The notes below the pieces were generated by a model. The model worked only from the letters and a program-made list of their open reading frames with translations, was not told where the DNA came from and searched no databases. A program made the position numbers and the translations under genes. A stretch of DNA of 64,000 nt, taken from Branchiostoma floridae (Eukaryota > Chordata > Leptocardii > Amphioxiformes > Branchiostomatidae). Below are positions 1-12,057 of this stretch, piece by piece (position 1 is the first letter of the stretch; every line of letters begins with the position of its first letter). The stretch is taken from positions 1,836,101-1,900,100 of the forward strand of contig NC_049981.1 of NCBI RefSeq assembly GCF_000003815.2, read 5' to 3'.

Positions 1-1392
1 TGTTTGACGACAAATTGTCAAAAGAATACTTTTTTGAGGTGACAAAAGCACAAGGCCTTTTGTGGTATCTTTCAGGACTATACACACTAAAGCAATCCTT
101 ATTATTGCATAAAGTAAAAGTAAAATTTACATAATATCTTAAGTATATAGGTATCAGATCTAAACATCTATTCACTTATCAATTTAAACATTCTCTACTG
201 AATCTGTTTGCACAATGAAAAATATCTACAAAAACACAGCATACACAAAAGTAACAAAATCATGAAAACTATCATATTTTTAGAATTGTGTAAATTGCTT
301 TATAAATACAAGCAAATGGGAGTGATCAAATCTGCATACATTTCAATAACATGACCCACCCACCCAAAGTAAACAAAAACACATGTTTAGGTTAAAGATA
401 AAGGGTGTGAAAACTGTAGTGTTGGTGGGTCCATATGTGTCACAAACCCATCAAAACTATCTCACCCAGCCCCCCTGGGGTATTCCTCATCACACAAACC
501 AGGCGACAACAAACCGAACCGGCTCACTGCTTTTCCTATTTCGTTCCCGGCTATAAATAAAACTGGGCAAAGTGCGTAACTTCCTTCCAACCAAAACGGG
601 TCACTAGACTGGAAATCTCGAATGACAAAAATATATTCTGATTTCTACAAATGTCAAGAGAATACAGAAATAAGACTTGAGTAGAAAGAAGTGTTTGCAG
701 ATGTTAGTTTTCAGCGGTAATGTTACGAGAAACGTCAAATATCAAACCAATACACGTCAGCTGACAACAGCTGGGAAGAACATCAACACGGTTTGATTGA
801 CAGATCGGGCAGACGACGTATTTTGACGCATGTAGCGGAGGGGGGGGGGGTATGAGGAACTGTATGAAGTACGTTAGAAAAATGACACGTAATTCATAAA
901 ATATCTGCGGGGTTCTCTGTGATAATGAGTCCCAGGTTGTTGAACGGAGACGGGTCGTCTATTTTAGTACAAAGCCGCTACAGTTTTAAAACCGCCCACG
1001 GTCTGTGTTCCGAATCACAACGGGACAGAAAGTGAGAAACATCGGGATTTCGACACTACCTGGGGATCCCAATTGAGGTACGGATAGGACACAGATGTAC
1101 CGGGCTAAGACGGTAGACATCCCGGGGAACAGGAGAGTCTCTAGCCGGGCGGCCCGCTGCCCAGCCCCGCACTGAACCCTCCCCCATCCCCTAGTCTAAT
1201 TTGCTTTCCACATTCCGCCGACTTCCGCGCAACAAAAACGCCAAGAATTCCCCGCGATTTCTCGCCTCACAAGACTCAAACACCCTCAGATCCACATCTC
1301 ATCCCTGCCTTAAGTCCCATTCTTCAGGTACACACCTGTCTGGTAGGGAAATCTGAACGTTTAAAGACTTTGGAGTAAAAGTTGCGGCTTAC
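1..1392. other. Non-coding, nothing recognised
   Basis: AT-rich sequence with no ORF or RNA that I can support. If the minus-strand exon ending at 1393 is real, this is the start of its first intron, which continues off the left edge. Confidence 0.4.
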
Positions 1393-1500
1393 CTCCCAAC
1401 TTGTCCCACCCTACTCTCTCGGCCCATGAAAACAAAAATGGCGGATTTCCCTCGTGACGTCATTTCCGCCAGGAAGTGGCTCCAGGCAGGTCAAAGGTCG
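1393..1500 (-). promoter_or_regulatory. CpG-rich promoter and first exon of a minus-strand gene
   Basis: The stretch holds AAAATGGCGG (YY1-like), TGACGTCA (a full CRE) and AGGAAGTG (ETS-like) within about 50 bases, which is typical of TATA-less animal promoters. On the minus strand a good splice donor (GGGAG|GTAAGC) lies at 1393/1392. A short open frame starts at an ATG at 1426 and would give about eleven residues before the donor, so the exon may be 5'UTR or a tiny first coding exon. The rest of the gene would lie left of the window. The motifs are seen; promoter function is inferred. Confidence 0.45.
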
Positions 1501-2890
1501 ACGGTCCGTCTGAATTTCCTGACATTTTTCACGACTTTCATAGATTTTCACGGCAAAGTAGAGAAAAGTTTGACGTTACCTTTTTGGTGAAAAGTCGCCA
1601 AAATTAATCGTTTTTTTTTTCATTGAATTTGATATGTGCCAAAAGTGTTCGTGAATTCCGACAAGAATTCCTGTCTATTGTTGAAAACTGACCAGCGGAT
1701 GATAATAATTGATATGATCACATCTAAACAACCAATTACTCTCCACAATTTCCGTTGAGTCAAGGCTGACAACAGTCGGCGCTTTATTCCTGTACTGTGC
1801 ACATGATCTGTCACAGAAACATGTATTTCCGCTAATTACGGTGTCGTTTCCCTAGCTGTCACCTGGAAACCAAGACTTTTCATACCAATTTTAACGTTGA
1901 TGATGAATAACGTTATATAAATTCCATTTGAAAAAGTCGAAGTTCATATAGGTTACACTTACGATATGGTGTAGGAAATCGTTATCAAATTCGTAAGAAT
2001 TCTAAGCGAAAAAGTAAAACCGATGAAACTTCTGACAGACGAACAGTCGAACCGTTTTGCAGCCGAATTTTATCCAAACCGCTAGGTGCGCTGGCCATGC
2101 CGCAACAACTACTACTAACGTTAACTTTAAAATGCGTCAAGGAAAGAACAATAGCACCGCCAGATGCATTGAAGTTCGCGTGGATTTAATTTCGTGATAG
2201 CAGGGAAATTGAGTGTTTGCCATTCGGCGAACTTTTATGCATTTTAATTTCAGTACTACGAACCGCCTGTCGGAAACCATAAATTTAGTACTAGTACTTA
2301 CTGGTTACTGGTTACTAGTACACATGTACTACACAAGGGTGCTATAAAAGGACAGAACAGTTCATTCTTGACTTTGACCGTGCTTGGGTGATCATCTGCC
2401 ACTGATCCAACTCTCAATTCGTAGTACAGAACTACTTTTCTAACATAGTGTTGTGTCATATTGGGAAATGAATGAAAGCGCACTCAAAGCATTTGTGTCT
2501 TGTAAGTATCCGTGTGTCTTCCCCGTCGCAACTACCTCAAATATTTCATTACAAGACTTTGGCAATGTATAGTACGTATAAGTAGCTAGAAGGAACAAAA
2601 GACAGAAGGAAAATGTTCGCGATGGTCTTAAGTTCGCGGTGCCGAAGCAGCCACCGCGAAAACCGCAAACATACGAGTAAAACCACCGCGAAAGTTTCTG
2701 CATTTACAGTATGACATATGTTCTGTCCTTTTAACTGGTGTCTTGTGAATTCACGTAAGTCGATATAAGTAACTAACTGTAGTTTTGTAAATAAATATAG
2801 TTGACATGATGTTAAGTACTGACTGTTGTTGACTGCTGGCTGTTCATGTCATAAAAGACATTTTTCGAAATTTATACCATTGTTAGTATC
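1501..2890. other. Intergenic, nothing recognised
   Basis: Only short ORFs with no family resemblance are present. A direct CTGG TTACTGGTTACTAGTA-type simple repeat lies near 2300. No gene is supported. Confidence 0.4.
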
Positions 2891-3418
2891 ACCTTCGTCA
2901 AGAAGGTTATGATTACTGTATGTTTATCTGTGTGTGTATGTCTGTCTGTCTGTCTGTCAACATCATAACTTGAGCCTTGGATAGATCCTTATGATATTTG
3001 GTGAGTGAGTATGGGTAGGGAAAACGAAGACCAACGGGACCCTAAGGTACTGCAGTTGAGCTTCCGGTTTTGATCTTGATACCATATTTTCATAATCAAT
3101 GGAAAATTACTGTAATTCCATAGTGCTGAGAGTGAAGGAATTACATAGGATCTTAATACAGTATGAAGCTTCGAAGATAATTAACGATGAACATTAATAA
3201 TCAGACAGAATTGCAAATCAGGCTCATATACACATAATATTACGAGGAGATGCTACAACAGCTAGCCTTCTTTGCTAAAATAGGATTTTCATACTTTGGA
3301 CAATTTGTGCAATTTGGATAGCTTATCAGCTAAGGCAATTTCTGTAAATGAGGTCGACCTTTTTGTATATAACCAATGGGAAATACTTATGAAAGGTCAA
3401 TATCACTGGGCGAAGGTA
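2891..3418. repeat. MITE-like element with ACCTTCG termini
   Basis: The stretch begins ACCTTCGTCAAGAAGGT (itself a small hairpin) and ends GGCGAAGGT. It carries a (CTGT)n tract near 2938. The same termini bound the longer elements at 48154-49061 and 50732-53097, so this looks like a shorter member of one inverted-terminus family. No coding capacity is visible. Confidence 0.5.
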
Positions 3419-4232
3419 TAAAGTAATAGAATAGAATAATCAACGAGATGATTGTGGTCGCTTCAACCGGAAGAGGAAGAGGAAGGTATGAGTGGAACTC
3501 TTGTTGAAACATATCTTCGAAAGCGAAGACGTCATTTTGGCTTCGACGCTAACATTACTAGTTTTCAAGGAAGACCATGGACACAGTTTTACATACTTTA
3601 CTTATAAAGTACGTTACAACTGTAGCGGCTGCATATCACATTTACAGACGATACAGGCCAAAGCTGGTGTATTTAGTCACAAACTAAATGTAGAAGCCGG
3701 AAGATATAATAAAATTCTCCATGGCCAGAGTTTTTTTTTCTATTCTGCCTAAATGAGATCAAGATGAACTTCACTTTGTTATGAATCGTTCACAATATAA
3801 TGATAAACGCACAAAGCTGTTCACGTTTCTTCCAGCTTGTTAAAAATGTTCTACTTTCCGTTCGATAGATAATTTCAACTACATTCTGGGAGGCGATAAC
3901 CCTTACTGTGTAAAAATATGCAAATACATGTATATCAAAGACTGTTTATACCGTAAATCCAATAGTGAAAATGACACGCTAGACTCAATATGTTGTCTTA
4001 TTCATATCTCTAGATATCCATGTATGTCTGATTCATATCTTTAGATATTCATACATGTATATATGTCTGGTATATGTACTGTAAGTAGTTTATAGACCTT
4101 ACGAAAGTCGCTGTACTTTTGTTGTGTCAATAAAGATTTCTATATATAACCAGAAGGTTGTAGTCCCCACTGAGTGAGTGGAATACTGACATTCAAAAGC
4201 TATCAATAATACTGCAGAGTCACATTAAGCTA
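3419..4232. other. Intergenic, nothing recognised
   Basis: An 86-codon ORF at 3492-3752 has no recognisable features or gene-like context. I do not support it as a gene. Confidence 0.35.
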
Positions 4233-4524
4233 AGGGCACAACCCGCCGTACGTGCAAATACGTGCCAAAACGTGGGCTATCTTTTGGGATCCGTAGTAAG
4301 TACCGCCTCCGTACGAACTCGTAGGGAATCCGACGGATGTTGGAGCACGCAGGCACGCCGTAGAACAGACAAACCTTTGTGTGCCATCGGGCAACCGTGC
4401 GTTGACGTACTCCCTCCCTGCTCTTGCCAGTCGTTCCGCACGTTTTCAGAAATACGTGGCGGACGTCGACGTGGCCTCCCAAAAAAGCGTACGGACAAAT
4501 TGCACGTACGGCGGGTTGTGCCCT
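4233..4524. mobile_element. MITE with perfect 25-bp TIRs and TA target duplication
   Basis: The two ends, 4233-4257 and 4500-4524, are exact reverse complements (starting AGGGCACAACCCGCCGTACG) and are flanked on both sides by TA (4231-4232 and 4525-4526). At 292 bp and without a transposase, this is a non-autonomous DNA transposon. A TA duplication is typical of Tc1/mariner-type transposition, so it was probably mobilised in trans. Short ORFs on both strands inside it are by-products of its GC-rich sequence. Confidence 0.85.
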
Positions 4525-4956
4525 TACTTTTACTTAGAGAAGACTATCAACATATGTACAATAGACATACTACACCTCATTGTGTCTTCTGAAGTTGAAT
4601 AGCTTAGACTCTGCGCGTATATAGTACCCATGGATGTAAATATCCAGCAGCATTTTGCATTCTACTAATTACAATTGATGCGCACTAAACTTTGACTTGA
4701 CTCGACTTGTGAAACATACATGTATATCGTATACACAAGTTCAAATAGAACTTTTAAAAGCATAGTGGTGCAACTTTCTAAACGAACTTTATAACGTTAC
4801 ATACTCTTTCAAGTAATTGCCTTTTAAAGACAATACAGTGTATGTTCGGATGCCAATCTTGCTCCGTATAATAACAAAGAGTCAGAAACTTTATCTAGAT
4901 ATCTGTATTGCGTCACAGACGCACATTACCGTACGCGCGGAAAATTGTAGTAAGTT

Positions 4957-5168
4957 TAGTTCACCTTTATCCGAAGGGCAATCTGTAACCTATTTCCGTT
5001 GTATCTAAAAGCAGGGTAGTCAACGGACAGTGAATTTAAACTTCAATTGTGAAACTATTGCGATTGAAAACAACCGTACTTCAACTTTTGATATCTCTAA
5101 ATAAATTGTTCTTTAAAACAACAACGGATATACATTTGTATACGTTACCCAAGGATACAGGTGATCTA
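4957..5168. mobile_element. Diverged inverted-repeat MITE (TAGTTCACC family)
   Basis: The left end reads TAGTTCACCTTTATCCG and the right end carries a diverged reverse complement ending near 5168. It shares ends and layout with the element at 46117-46332, so both belong to one family. No coding capacity. Confidence 0.5.
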
Positions 5169-5972
5169 GCATTATACTAATCTTGCATCATAGCCACATA
5201 TACTTGTCGCTGTTAACGTTAGACGTTAGTATATAAAGACAATCTTTAGGATGCGTATATTACATCTTAGCCACACATTACTACAAATTTGCAAGCTTTA
5301 TTATACATATATGTACATTGCACCACATCAACATATGCTGATTGGCGGTTTTTTTCAACATTTACTATGTTTTCGAATTCTCTAATGCTGGAAGAGAACG
5401 TTATAAAAGCGCAGCAAAGGTCCATTTCTCAGCATTCAAAGAACCTGCTTAATGTTGAAAATCGTAAATCAGTGCCTCCGCCCCCGAAAATATACACTGG
5501 CACTAGTAGTAGTAGAAGTTTGCGAAGGAGTCTAGCATATTCTTGTATACGTGCATGTGGCGGTACGAACTTCTTGCGCTCGATGTTTGAATTCCCGGCC
5601 ATCACTGTTGTCGGTCACAATATACAGCAGTCTAAGGCAAAAGAGAGAGGAAAAGTCAGCCTTTGCCGTTATGTTCAACGGTCTCATACTTGTCTAGACG
5701 AATCAAGCTTCCAGCATGCTACCAGTCCTCCCGAACTGGAAAAGCACTTTAATGAATGTATGAAGACCTTTATTTTTGCCCAACTTGGCAAAGTGCAGGC
5801 TAGAAAGCAAAATGATATCACAAACATTATAATGCAGATTTCTCCCCAGAATAGAGTCTAGCATACTGCTAAAGTTCGGCTTCTTCTTGCTACCTTAGTG
5901 GTGAAAATAACAAGGAAAAGACAAAATCTGCAATGGACTTGGCCAATTGACATAAAATAGAATTACCGGTAT
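5169..5972. other. Intergenic with an unsupported 190-codon ORF
   Basis: A plus-strand ORF at 5289-5861 is long for chance but has no recognisable domain, no convincing splice context and no compositional change from its surroundings. I see no other feature here. Further 3' exons of the minus-strand gene ending at 6483 could lie in this stretch, but I could not identify them. Confidence 0.3.
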
Positions 5973-6454
5973 AACAGAGACAGAGCAGGTAAATTTTATG
6001 GATGACATCAGCGCGCTCGTTAATCAAGTTTCGCCTGATTTAAAAGATATTTTTTTTTCCTCTTCGAGGATTGCCAGATAGCCCAAAATATGCAAAAATG
6101 TTGTGCTGTAGCCTAATAATCATACTTGTACAAGTAACACTAGGGAGGTAGCCATGACTGTAGTTGTAAAAGTGCCACCAAATTATATGGAAGCCATGAG
6201 TGTAGTTGCCAGCTTGGAAAGTGATACCAGTCTACCACACTAGTATCACTTTTACTACACTAGTTCACTTCTTTAATACAGGAAGAAATGCCTTGTAATT
6301 ATGATGTCACGTTTTATCACTTCAAATCTTGTTACGACATTTATGGTGTCTATTTTCAAAATTTGCTTTTTTTTACCCATCTTGTTTTTTTTTCGCGCTA
6401 TCTTATCATTTTTGCACTCTGCATAGGATGCCATCAATAAAATTTGCTGTGGCC
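5973..6454. mobile_element. Degraded PIF/Harbinger-type MITE
   Basis: The right end AATTTGCTGTGGCC is followed by TAA. The left end is a decayed version (GGTAAATTTTATGGATGAC). The interior is the reverse complement of much of the element at 29234-29740, including a shared segment about gapped ACTCATGGCTTCC-type sequence, so the two are family members in opposite orientation. It sits immediately downstream of the last visible exon (6483) of the minus-strand gene, inside the next intron. Confidence 0.6.
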
Positions 6455-6482
6455 TAATGTAAAAGTTAACATGCAAACTGAC

Positions 6483-7800
6483 CCTTGTCATCCATAGTAA
6501 CTCCCATGCTGACAGTGTTGACGGGTGTTTTGATCAATCTCTTCCAGTTCAGCACGGTCCCGACAGGGTTGCAGAACCGTGAGCTGAGCTTCTCTATGGC
6601 GGCCATCATGTACTCACTGTACAGGCCCTCTTGTTGGTCCTTCATCCCCGTGGCTTTGTCAGCAAACAGTGACGTCTTCTTACCCAGACTTCCTGTGGGG
6701 ATGGCAAGAGAGGGTCTGTATGGGGGGATCCTGTCAAGGCTTTAAGGTACAGTCAAGAGGACAGATAAAGGTTTATAATAGATCGACTTGTACTTGTGAA
6801 AGTCTTTAGGAACGACGACTTCAATAGATTGTTCTGTTACATTGATGGGGTGTCTGGAAAATTGGTCAACGAACACAACCGGACGTAACAGCGGCAATAA
6901 TAAGTACTAACATGGACATTAGTGACATGGTAATGGGAACAGGAAAATTGCAAGAAGTGGTAAAGAAGTTCGGCAGGAATACATGACACTTAACAAGGAC
7001 TGATTGCAGCTACGTACAAGTATACGTGTAAATAACAATAGCTTCTGAAGACCAGAATCCAGTTCATTAAGTTCATTATTTATAGAAAACATATACATTC
7101 ATTTTCATCAATCACTTCCTGTCACTCAACGGTGAACGTGACTATTACTACTTCCCACCACCCTGCGGGAACAAATTTGGACCAAGGCCAACCGGACCTG
7201 CTCATCCTGCCGTTTTCCGATTTTACCATTCACATCTTACCACTCTACAACATTCAATTAATAAGGAACAGACACCAATGGCGAACAAACCTGACGCCAA
7301 AAACAATTGTCCGTTTTTGAGGACTTGATGATGAAAAGTTGACCAAACCTGGAGAGAGCGTGTAGGACTCGTAGAAGACGATAGCGTTCTCTCTGTCGTC
7401 GATGACCCGCGGCCACCACTGCTCCACGTGCTGCGCGTACTCCCGGGCGTACATGGCCACCACGCCGGTGTGCGGGGTGCCGTACCGAGGGGACCGGGCG
7501 GGGTTCAGGTCAGGGGACTTGTTCTCCGGGTCTACAACTGCCATTTCCTGTTGGAGAGAGTTTAACTGATGTCAGTCCTTGGCTCATTCAAACGGAAATT
7601 GGTCGATGTACGAAAATTTCTGAGTGATACAGATCTCTTCAAAATGCACAATATCACAAGTGTAGAAGTTGATACAGGTTTCAATTTTAACTGTTCATAA
7701 AGTTTTTTGTATTTGTGTGTGTGTCCTATTGTGTGTGTGTCTCCTATTGTGTGTGCGTGTGTGAATGAGTGAGTGAGTGAGTGAGAGATAGTGTGTATCT

Positions 7801-7886
<86 letters not shown>

Positions 7887-10800
7887 GCGTGTGTGTGTGT
7901 AAACCTCCTTGTCCTTTTGACCGAATGCTGTAGTCATGTCCTAACGGTGATTGGTCATTGGAACGTGATGTAGACTTGTACTTGTAGACTGCAGCAAGGG
8001 AGGCTAATATTCCGCTGTATATGCACCGTTGGTGCTATGTACTACGTATACACAGCAAAGCAAATCTTCTGTACTTAACTAAATGATCAAACTTGAACTA
8101 TAATCTTGAAGGTTGAAGTACACAGTAAGCGAAACCTGATACAGTGCGATCCGCAGCCCTGCCAGTAGGAGGAAGCACGACAGCCCGATCTTAGCGTAGT
8201 TCTCCTGCATCAGTGTGCCGATCACTCCTGTGNNNNNNNNNNNNNNNNNNNNNNNNNNNNNNNNNNNNNNNNNNNNNNNNNNNNNNNNNNNNNNNNNNNN
8301 NNNNNNNNNNNNNNNNNNNNNNNNNNNNNNNNCTGAACAGAGACGATGGGCACCATAGACTTCCTGCAACCTATGATCCATTGCTTATTACTGAGTCACG
8401 TTCTCTAGAATTTCATTTGGAAAAAAAACTACTGGAAACTAACAATCCACCAACACACCAACACAACCGTCGCAATTTGGTTTGAATAATTGGCTGATTA
8501 AAAGTATAGTTGTGACGTCGTATGTTGCGTAACTGGTAGAATATTGGGCTTGGAACCTAGATGTCCCGAGTTTGATACCCGCTGTGCCCCCCCCGACGTT
8601 GTGCCCTTGGGAAATGCACTTTACACGACCTTCTTTACTCCATCCAGGTGTAAAAACGGCTACCTGACTTCGGTCGATGAGGTAAAATACTACCTTTATC
8701 TTCTGTCTGTTCTGTATGTGTTGAATAATTTACCAATTTGAGTGTAGTGTCATATTGTCATCGTCTATCCTAAAGCGAATAGAAAAAAATGGCTATCTAC
8801 ACATGTAACGTGACCCACTATTTTTTGTTAGTTGCCATTACATACATAAATGCTGGCCAATTTGAGCTTCTCATGAATAAATAAAGGTTCAAACAAACAC
8901 ACATTTTCTATCTAGCCAACAAAGGAACCATAGAAATTTGTAATACCATTTTTTGCCACTTAATACCGTTTGCACCTCAAATGCCGTATAGAAAATAAAA
9001 TTGTATTCATCATATATTGTACTATTCAAGTTACTGATAGAAATATCCTATTTAGTTATGTAGAGGGTCAAGTAGTGACCTTTTATACATGGACCAGTAT
9101 TTTTTGTACAAAGTTATCTTTTTATACTCATTACCAAATGAGAAACGAAGGTGAGTATAGATATTTTACCAGTCCATTTGAAAACTTACGATACACAAAC
9201 AACACACAGACGGACACAAACATCGCAAATTACCGAAGATGCTTTCGGTTGTATGGTCGACTATTTGTACATGCGCCAGCTATTTCGGTACCAAGTTGTG
9301 AAAACANNNNNNNNNNNNNNNNNNNNNNNNNNNNNNNNNNNNNNNNNNNNNNNNNNNNNNNNNNNNNNNNNNNNNNNNNNNNNNNNNNNNNNNNNNNNNN
9401 NNNNNNNNNNNNNNNNNNNNNNNNNNNNNNNNNNNNNNNNNNNNNNNNNNNNNNNNNNNNNNNNNNNNNNNNNNNNNNNNNNNNNNNNNNNNNNNNNNNN
9501 NNNNNNNNNNNNNNNNNNNNNNNNNNNNNNNNNNNNNNNNNNNNNNNNNNNNNNNNNNNNNNNNNNNNNNNNNNNNNNNNNNNNNNNNNNNNNNNNNNNN
9601 NNNNNNNNNNNNNNNNNNNNNNNNNNNNNNNNNNNNNNNNNNNNNNNNNNNNNNNNNNNNNNNNNNNNNNNNNNNNNNNNNNNNNNNNNNNNNNNNNNNN
9701 NNNNNNNNNNNNNNNNNNNNNNNNNNNNNNNNNNNNNNNNNNNNNNNNNNNNNNNNNNNNNNNNNNNNNNNNNNNNNNNNNNNNNNNNNNNNNNNNNNNN
9801 NNNNNNNNNNNNNNNNNNNNNNNNNNNNNNNNNNNNNNNNNNNNNNNNNNNNNNNNNNNNNNNNNNTATGTACCTGTAGAAAGTGTGTCTGTCCATGGTG
9901 ATGATAAGATGGCTGTTCACCAGCGCCCCCTAGCGAAAAACAACTTCAACATCCGTACCTGTAGATACTTATGTTGACGTTTTCTGTCCATGGTGCTGAT
10001 GGCGTGGATGTTCATCACCAGTGCCCCCTAACGAAAACAACTTCAACAACCGTACCTGTAGAAAATCATGTTGACGTTGCCTGTCCATGGTGATGATGGA
10101 GTGCTGTCCATCGGCTCCCCCTAGCGAGACTAATTTCAACATCCGTACCTGTAGATAATCGTGTAGACGTTGTCTGTCCATGGTGCTGAAGTAGTCATTG
10201 TTTAGTCCATCAGCGCCACCTAGCGAGGTTAACATCAATAGTTACCTGTAGACAATCGTGTAGACGTTGTCTGTCTACGGGACTGGTGATGTCATTGTTC
10301 GTCCACTGCGCCACTTAACGAGACATTCTATAATGACCTGTAGATGATCGTGTAGACTAGACGTCCTGCAGGTCGTGCAGAACGCCGTTCATCTGCGCCA
10401 CCTAGCGAGACTAACTCTAATTACCTGTAGATAATCATGTAGACGCTGTCTGTCCGCAAGGTTAGTGATGTCACTGTTCCTCTTGTTGACGGCGTAGTTG
10501 ATGGACAGCGCGTCCTGCAGGTCGTGCAGAACGCCGTTAATCTGGTCCAGCACGTCCTCCTTCAGCTCCTGCTGGACCACACACCTGATGTCCTCCAGGG
10601 TCGGGGACAGGGAGGCTGCGGGGAAGATCAGCTCCCACATCTCACCGAATATCACCTGGGGAATAGGATGTACGTTTCAGATAACATCTACTGTCCGTGA
10701 CTAAAGTATCTGTAGTCCAACCAAGGTATTTAGCAAAAATCTATGAATCTACATGCAACTGAGGTGAAGACGAAAGAGGTTAAAGAACTATCAAGTACCT

Positions 10801-11131
10801 AAAACGACTCAAGAAAGAACGGGACTGCAAACGATAGAGTTACCAACCCAGGATTGCGTTCTTTTCCAACTATTATAGGGAACTCTTTGTTACCAAGTAC
10901 AATAGTGGCATCTTAGTTTATCACCTGTCCAAGGGCCCCAACGACGGGTCCTTTCGGCTTCTCTTTGGGCACAGTCTTGGGACTTTCCTTGGAGCCTGTC
11001 GTGATGGCGGACTTGACTGTCTTGGGATCCACGGCTCCGTTGACCATGAGCTTGGCGAGCTCCGACGCTGCTGCCGCGGCCGGGTCCACCGCGTTCTCAT
11101 CAAACACCTGCTTAGACAACCTCTCACCCAT
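6483..11131 (-). CDS. Multi-exon gene, possible delta-endotoxin-like helical domain
   Basis: Five exons are seen on the minus strand: 11131-10925 (69 codons), 10655-10425 (77 codons), about 8332-8136 (upstream part inside a gap), 7547-7349 and 6692-6483. Junctions are GT-AG and phases agree (0, 0, 0, 1). The last visible donor is in phase 1, so the gene continues left; the 560-base gap may hide more exons. Exon one opens at an ATG directly after an acceptor and is Ala/Lys/Pro-rich. Exon two has FGEMWELIFP followed by long amphipathic helices. Exon three has a hydrophobic helix (IGLSCFLLLAGLRIALYQ). Exon four has YAREYAQHVEQWW. This order resembles the early, hydrophobic and last helices of the pore-forming domain of bacterial Cry delta-endotoxins. 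That likeness is my inference from pattern, not a database result. It could equally be an unrelated helical protein. Toxic activity is not implied. Confidence 0.55.
7698..7900. repeat. (GT)n microsatellite
   Basis: This is an almost pure GT tract with a few GC and GA interruptions, lying in an intron of the minus-strand gene. The poly-Cys/Val and poly-Thr/His ORFs on the two strands are artefacts of the repeat. Confidence 0.95.
8233..8332. other. Assembly gap (100 N)
   Basis: The exact round size suggests a gap of unknown length. It removes the 5' part of an exon of the minus-strand gene. A splice acceptor (CTCTGTTCAG on the minus strand) ends exactly at the right border, so the exon starts inside the gap. 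Confidence 0.95.
8518..8690 (+). mobile_element. tRNA-derived SINE
   Basis: The head has an A-box-like GCGTAACTGGTAG and a decayed B box (GAGTTTGATACCC). It is followed by a body shared with five other copies here (GTGCCCTTGGGAAATGCACT, then ACACGACCTTC and a GGTAAAATACTACC tail). The copies lie at 22262, 22656, 23663, 24741 and 32030. It lies antisense in an intron of the minus-strand gene. Confidence 0.7.
8700..9306. other. Intronic sequence, nothing recognised
   Basis: AT-rich sequence between the SINE and the large gap, within the minus-strand gene. ORFs here run only because they cross N bases. Confidence 0.4.
9307..9866. other. Assembly gap (560 N)
   Basis: The gap begins next to the tandem array of exon-end copies, so it probably reflects collapse or failure to assemble more copies of that repeat. 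Confidence 0.95.
9872..10430 (-). repeat. Tandem copies of an exon end plus splice donor
   Basis: Seven copies of a unit of 85-97 bases start (plus-strand ACCTGTAGA-like) at 9872, 9957, 10054, 10147, 10244, 10336 and 10423. The rightmost is the true 3' end of the exon at 10655-10425 (residues ADRQRLHDYLQ) and its donor. On the minus strand each copy again offers DRQRLHD-like codons and CAG|GT, followed by the same intron start (CTCGCTAGGTGGCGC). One copy near 10360-10395 also carries a piece from further upstream in the exon, so the array is mosaic. Duplication is seen; use of the extra donors is unknown. Confidence 0.85.
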
Positions 11132-11309
11132 CTGAGAAACAGAAAGTTCATTTAGAAACTAACAAATCACAAACATTAACTTGAAAGTTTATCTGTGTTG
11201 GGAAAAGTCATTATTGAACTAGTTGAACTATAAGATCCAACACAAAAATTGGACTCGCACAAATTTTCGACTGAACAGCACCAGTCTTTGTCAAGGAATG
11301 AACAATCCA

Positions 11310-11409
11310 NNNNNNNNNNNNNNNNNNNNNNNNNNNNNNNNNNNNNNNNNNNNNNNNNNNNNNNNNNNNNNNNNNNNNNNNNNNNNNNNNNNNNNNNNNN
11401 NNNNNNNNN
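11310..11409. other. Assembly gap (100 N)
   Basis: Gap upstream of the first identified exon of the minus-strand gene; an upstream exon could be hidden here. Confidence 0.95.
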
Positions 11410-11616
11410 TGCACAAATATCATAGATTTATATTTTAGCACCCAATTCTTTGATATTTAACAACCCTAAAAACGGAGAAAATAACACCAAAACATGCAGA
11501 CAGAGTCATGACCAAATTCACAATTCAGTAGTGCGCATTTGAAGGAAAAGAACATATAGAGGAATAAATAATCAAATAATCAATAAATGCCAAGTCACAA
11601 ATTCAATTCAGTCCAG

Positions 11617-11970
11617 CACAGTTAGTGCAGTACAGCTAAGTAGTACAGTATAGTGCAGTCAAGTAAATTTAGTATAGTTTAGTATAGTATAGTACAGTAC
11701 ATATTATAGTATAGTATATACTACAGTATAGTATTCTATAGTACGGTATAGTAATATAGCATAGTGTAGTACAGTACAGTACAATACAGTACAGTACAGT
11801 ACAGTACAGTGGTACAGTAGAGCAGTACAGCTTTATATTTTATAGCCTACAGTACAGTAGCACACTATTGTATAGTATAGTTAAGTAGTCCAGCATACTA
11901 GTAGTAACGTTACATGTATACATTACAGTACAGTAGTACAGAATAGTGAAGTACGACAGTACGTTACAGT
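11617..11970. repeat. Degenerate AGTAC/AGTAT pentamer repeat
   Basis: Long runs of CAGTA, TAGTA and similar five-base units, most regular at 11770-11815. This is a simple-sequence minisatellite with no coding content. Confidence 0.85.
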
Positions 11971-12057
11971 ACACCTGTTACACCTGACGTGTGACGAATG
12001 TCGGGCCGAAGCTTAAGAAACCCACCTAGCGTAGAAGGTATGTCAACGTAACGGACT

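Noticed and set aside
4225-4602. Four overlapping ORFs on both strands
   Set aside because: All lie in the GC-rich MITE at 4233-4524 and read through its inverted ends.
5289-5861. 190-codon plus-strand ORF as a gene
   Set aside because: No recognisable domain, no splice context, ordinary composition; kept only as an unsupported ORF.
8970-9977. 335-codon ORF
   Set aside because: Most of it is N bases of the 9307-9866 gap.
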